64,000 bases of DNA from Alteromonas sp. C1M14 (GTDB lineage Bacteria > Pseudomonadota > Gammaproteobacteria > Enterobacterales > Alteromonadaceae), in NCBI RefSeq assembly GCF_018860965.1, contig NZ_JAHKQF010000015.1, forward strand, positions 248,001 through 312,000, given 5' to 3'. Below, one piece after another: positions 63,489-64,000 of the stretch (positions within the stretch are counted from its first letter, which is position 1; every line of letters starts with the position of its first letter). A program made the position numbers and the translations under genes. Under the pieces are notes generated by a model. That model was not told where the DNA came from. It did no database searches and saw only the letters and a list, made by a program, of their open reading frames with translations.

Positions 63489-63601
63489 TACGATGTACTT
63501 AAATGGGAGTACAAACAGAATATCATTGAAACAGTAAACTGAGGAGACATGTGGGCTTAATTTACGAGCATCGCCGCGTACAATCGGTGTGCTCAACACT
63601 G

Positions 63602-63631
63602 GGAAAAAAGGCCAAGTATGAACTTGGCCTT
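63602..63631 (-). terminator. Terminator of the PEP-CTERM gene
   Basis: 10-bp stem AAGGCCAAGT/ACTTGGCCTT with a 4-nt loop; on the minus strand it is followed by a T run. It lies 17 bases past the stop of the gene at 63649. Confidence 0.85.
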
Positions 63632-63648
63632 ATTAAAAAAATGCACAA

Positions 63649-64000
63649 TTAGCGGCGACGTCGTAATCCCACCAAGGCACCTAAGCCACTTAAGAACAAC
63701 AGCGCGCTAAATGGCTCGTCAACACTAGCGGTGGGAGGATTATTAACTCCACCATCATTGACGGTATAAACCCCGGTTAAATTACTTAAAAATACACCAC
63801 TATCGAAAATCAAATCCGACGTATCAGCGATGGCTATTTTAAGGGTATGCTCAGATAACGACTCATCAACTAAACCGACTAAATTTAGGTTCTTACTAAA
63901 CCCGTCATATTCGATATCAAATAAGCCGGACGTATTGTCTAGAAAGTTTCCAGCATTCGTCCCTTGCACAAAAGACACTAAGCTCCCATCAGGGAAAAAC
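63649..64000 (-). CDS. PEP-CTERM-like surface protein, C-terminal part (cut by window end)
   Basis: The last 117 residues of an exported protein; the frame is open to the window end. The C-terminus is a sorting signal of PEP-CTERM type: a DEP motif, a hydrophobic helix (LLFLSGLGALVGL) and RRRR. The preceding part (SFVQGTNAGNFLDNTSG, HTLKIAIADTSDLIFDSGVFL) fits the choice-of-anchor beta domains found upstream of such signals. Sorted by an exosortase system not present in the window. The exact domain family is unclear. Confidence 0.8.
   Translation of the reverse strand, partial: FFPDGSLVSFVQGTNAGNFLDNTSGLFDIEYDGFSKNLNLVGLVDESLSEHTLKIAIADTSDLIFDSGVFLSNLTGVYTVNDGGVNNPPTASVDEPFSALLFLSGLGALVGLRRRR

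Overview
The window looks like chromosome of a marine gammaproteobacterium of the Alteromonadaceae type (Alteromonas/Aestuariibacter/Paraglaciecola-like). This is inferred from gene content and protein resemblance: several TonB-dependent receptors, sodium:solute symporters, GlyGly-CTERM and PEP-CTERM surface or secreted proteins, a YbiN-type RlmF, YghU and a c-di-GMP GGDEF/EAL sensor. I found no rRNA or tRNA gene, insertion sequence, prophage or CRISPR array. Both ends cut genes: an NfsB-type nitroreductase on the left and a PEP-CTERM protein on the right.

Layout. 1-9.8 kb: nitroreductase end, an MDR oxidoreductase, an M17 leucyl aminopeptidase, then a PQQ cofactor locus (a 23-codon pqqA, then pqqB, pqqC, pqqD, pqqE and a half-size M16 peptidase in the pqqF position) and a KefB/C-type antiporter. 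pqqA is separated from pqqB by a hairpin and a good intrinsic terminator. 9.8-16 kb: an amidohydrolase lipoprotein divergent from a TonB receptor, a 38-residue lysine-rich protein, and a two-gene operon of a YqcI/YcgG (GntA-like) heme N-oxygenase candidate with a DUF1989 protein. 16-21.5 kb: a Fur-boxed ferric iron ABC transporter operon with one unusual gene at each end.

21.7-31 kb: a catabolic island. An IclR regulator and a TonB receptor flank a minus-strand operon encoding a cyclase-family hydrolase, a 3-hydroxyacyl dehydrogenase, a BKACE (beta-keto acid cleavage enzyme), a cupin, an SDR, an SSS symporter and two overlapping single-helix small proteins. The likely logic is outer-membrane uptake, sodium-coupled import, oxidation of a beta-hydroxy acid, then acetyl-CoA-dependent cleavage. 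The substrate is unknown. 31-37 kb: a LacI regulator with twin operators controlling mannonate dehydratase (ManD family), a Gfo/Idh/MocA oxidoreductase, an SSS symporter and a lipoprotein. 37-43 kb: a polyol module of mannitol 2-dehydrogenase-type enzyme and NCS1-family permease, divergent from a HAD phosphatase and SorC-type regulator.

43-64 kb: mostly housekeeping and envelope genes (YghU glutathione transferase, M48 peptidase with DUF898 protein, NHL-repeat protein, DUF1499, GGDEF/EAL sensor, YgjV, DUF6492, a third TonB receptor, MATE efflux), then a GlyGly-CTERM reprolysin-like protease overlapping a small lipoprotein gene, a META-domain lipoprotein, rlmF and the PEP-CTERM fragment.

Strongest leads for new biology: the N-oxygenase/DUF1989 pair, the BKACE operon with two micro-subunits on its symporter, the PQQ locus with terminator-isolated pqqA and miniaturised PqqF, and the NCS1 permease paired with a polyol dehydrogenase.
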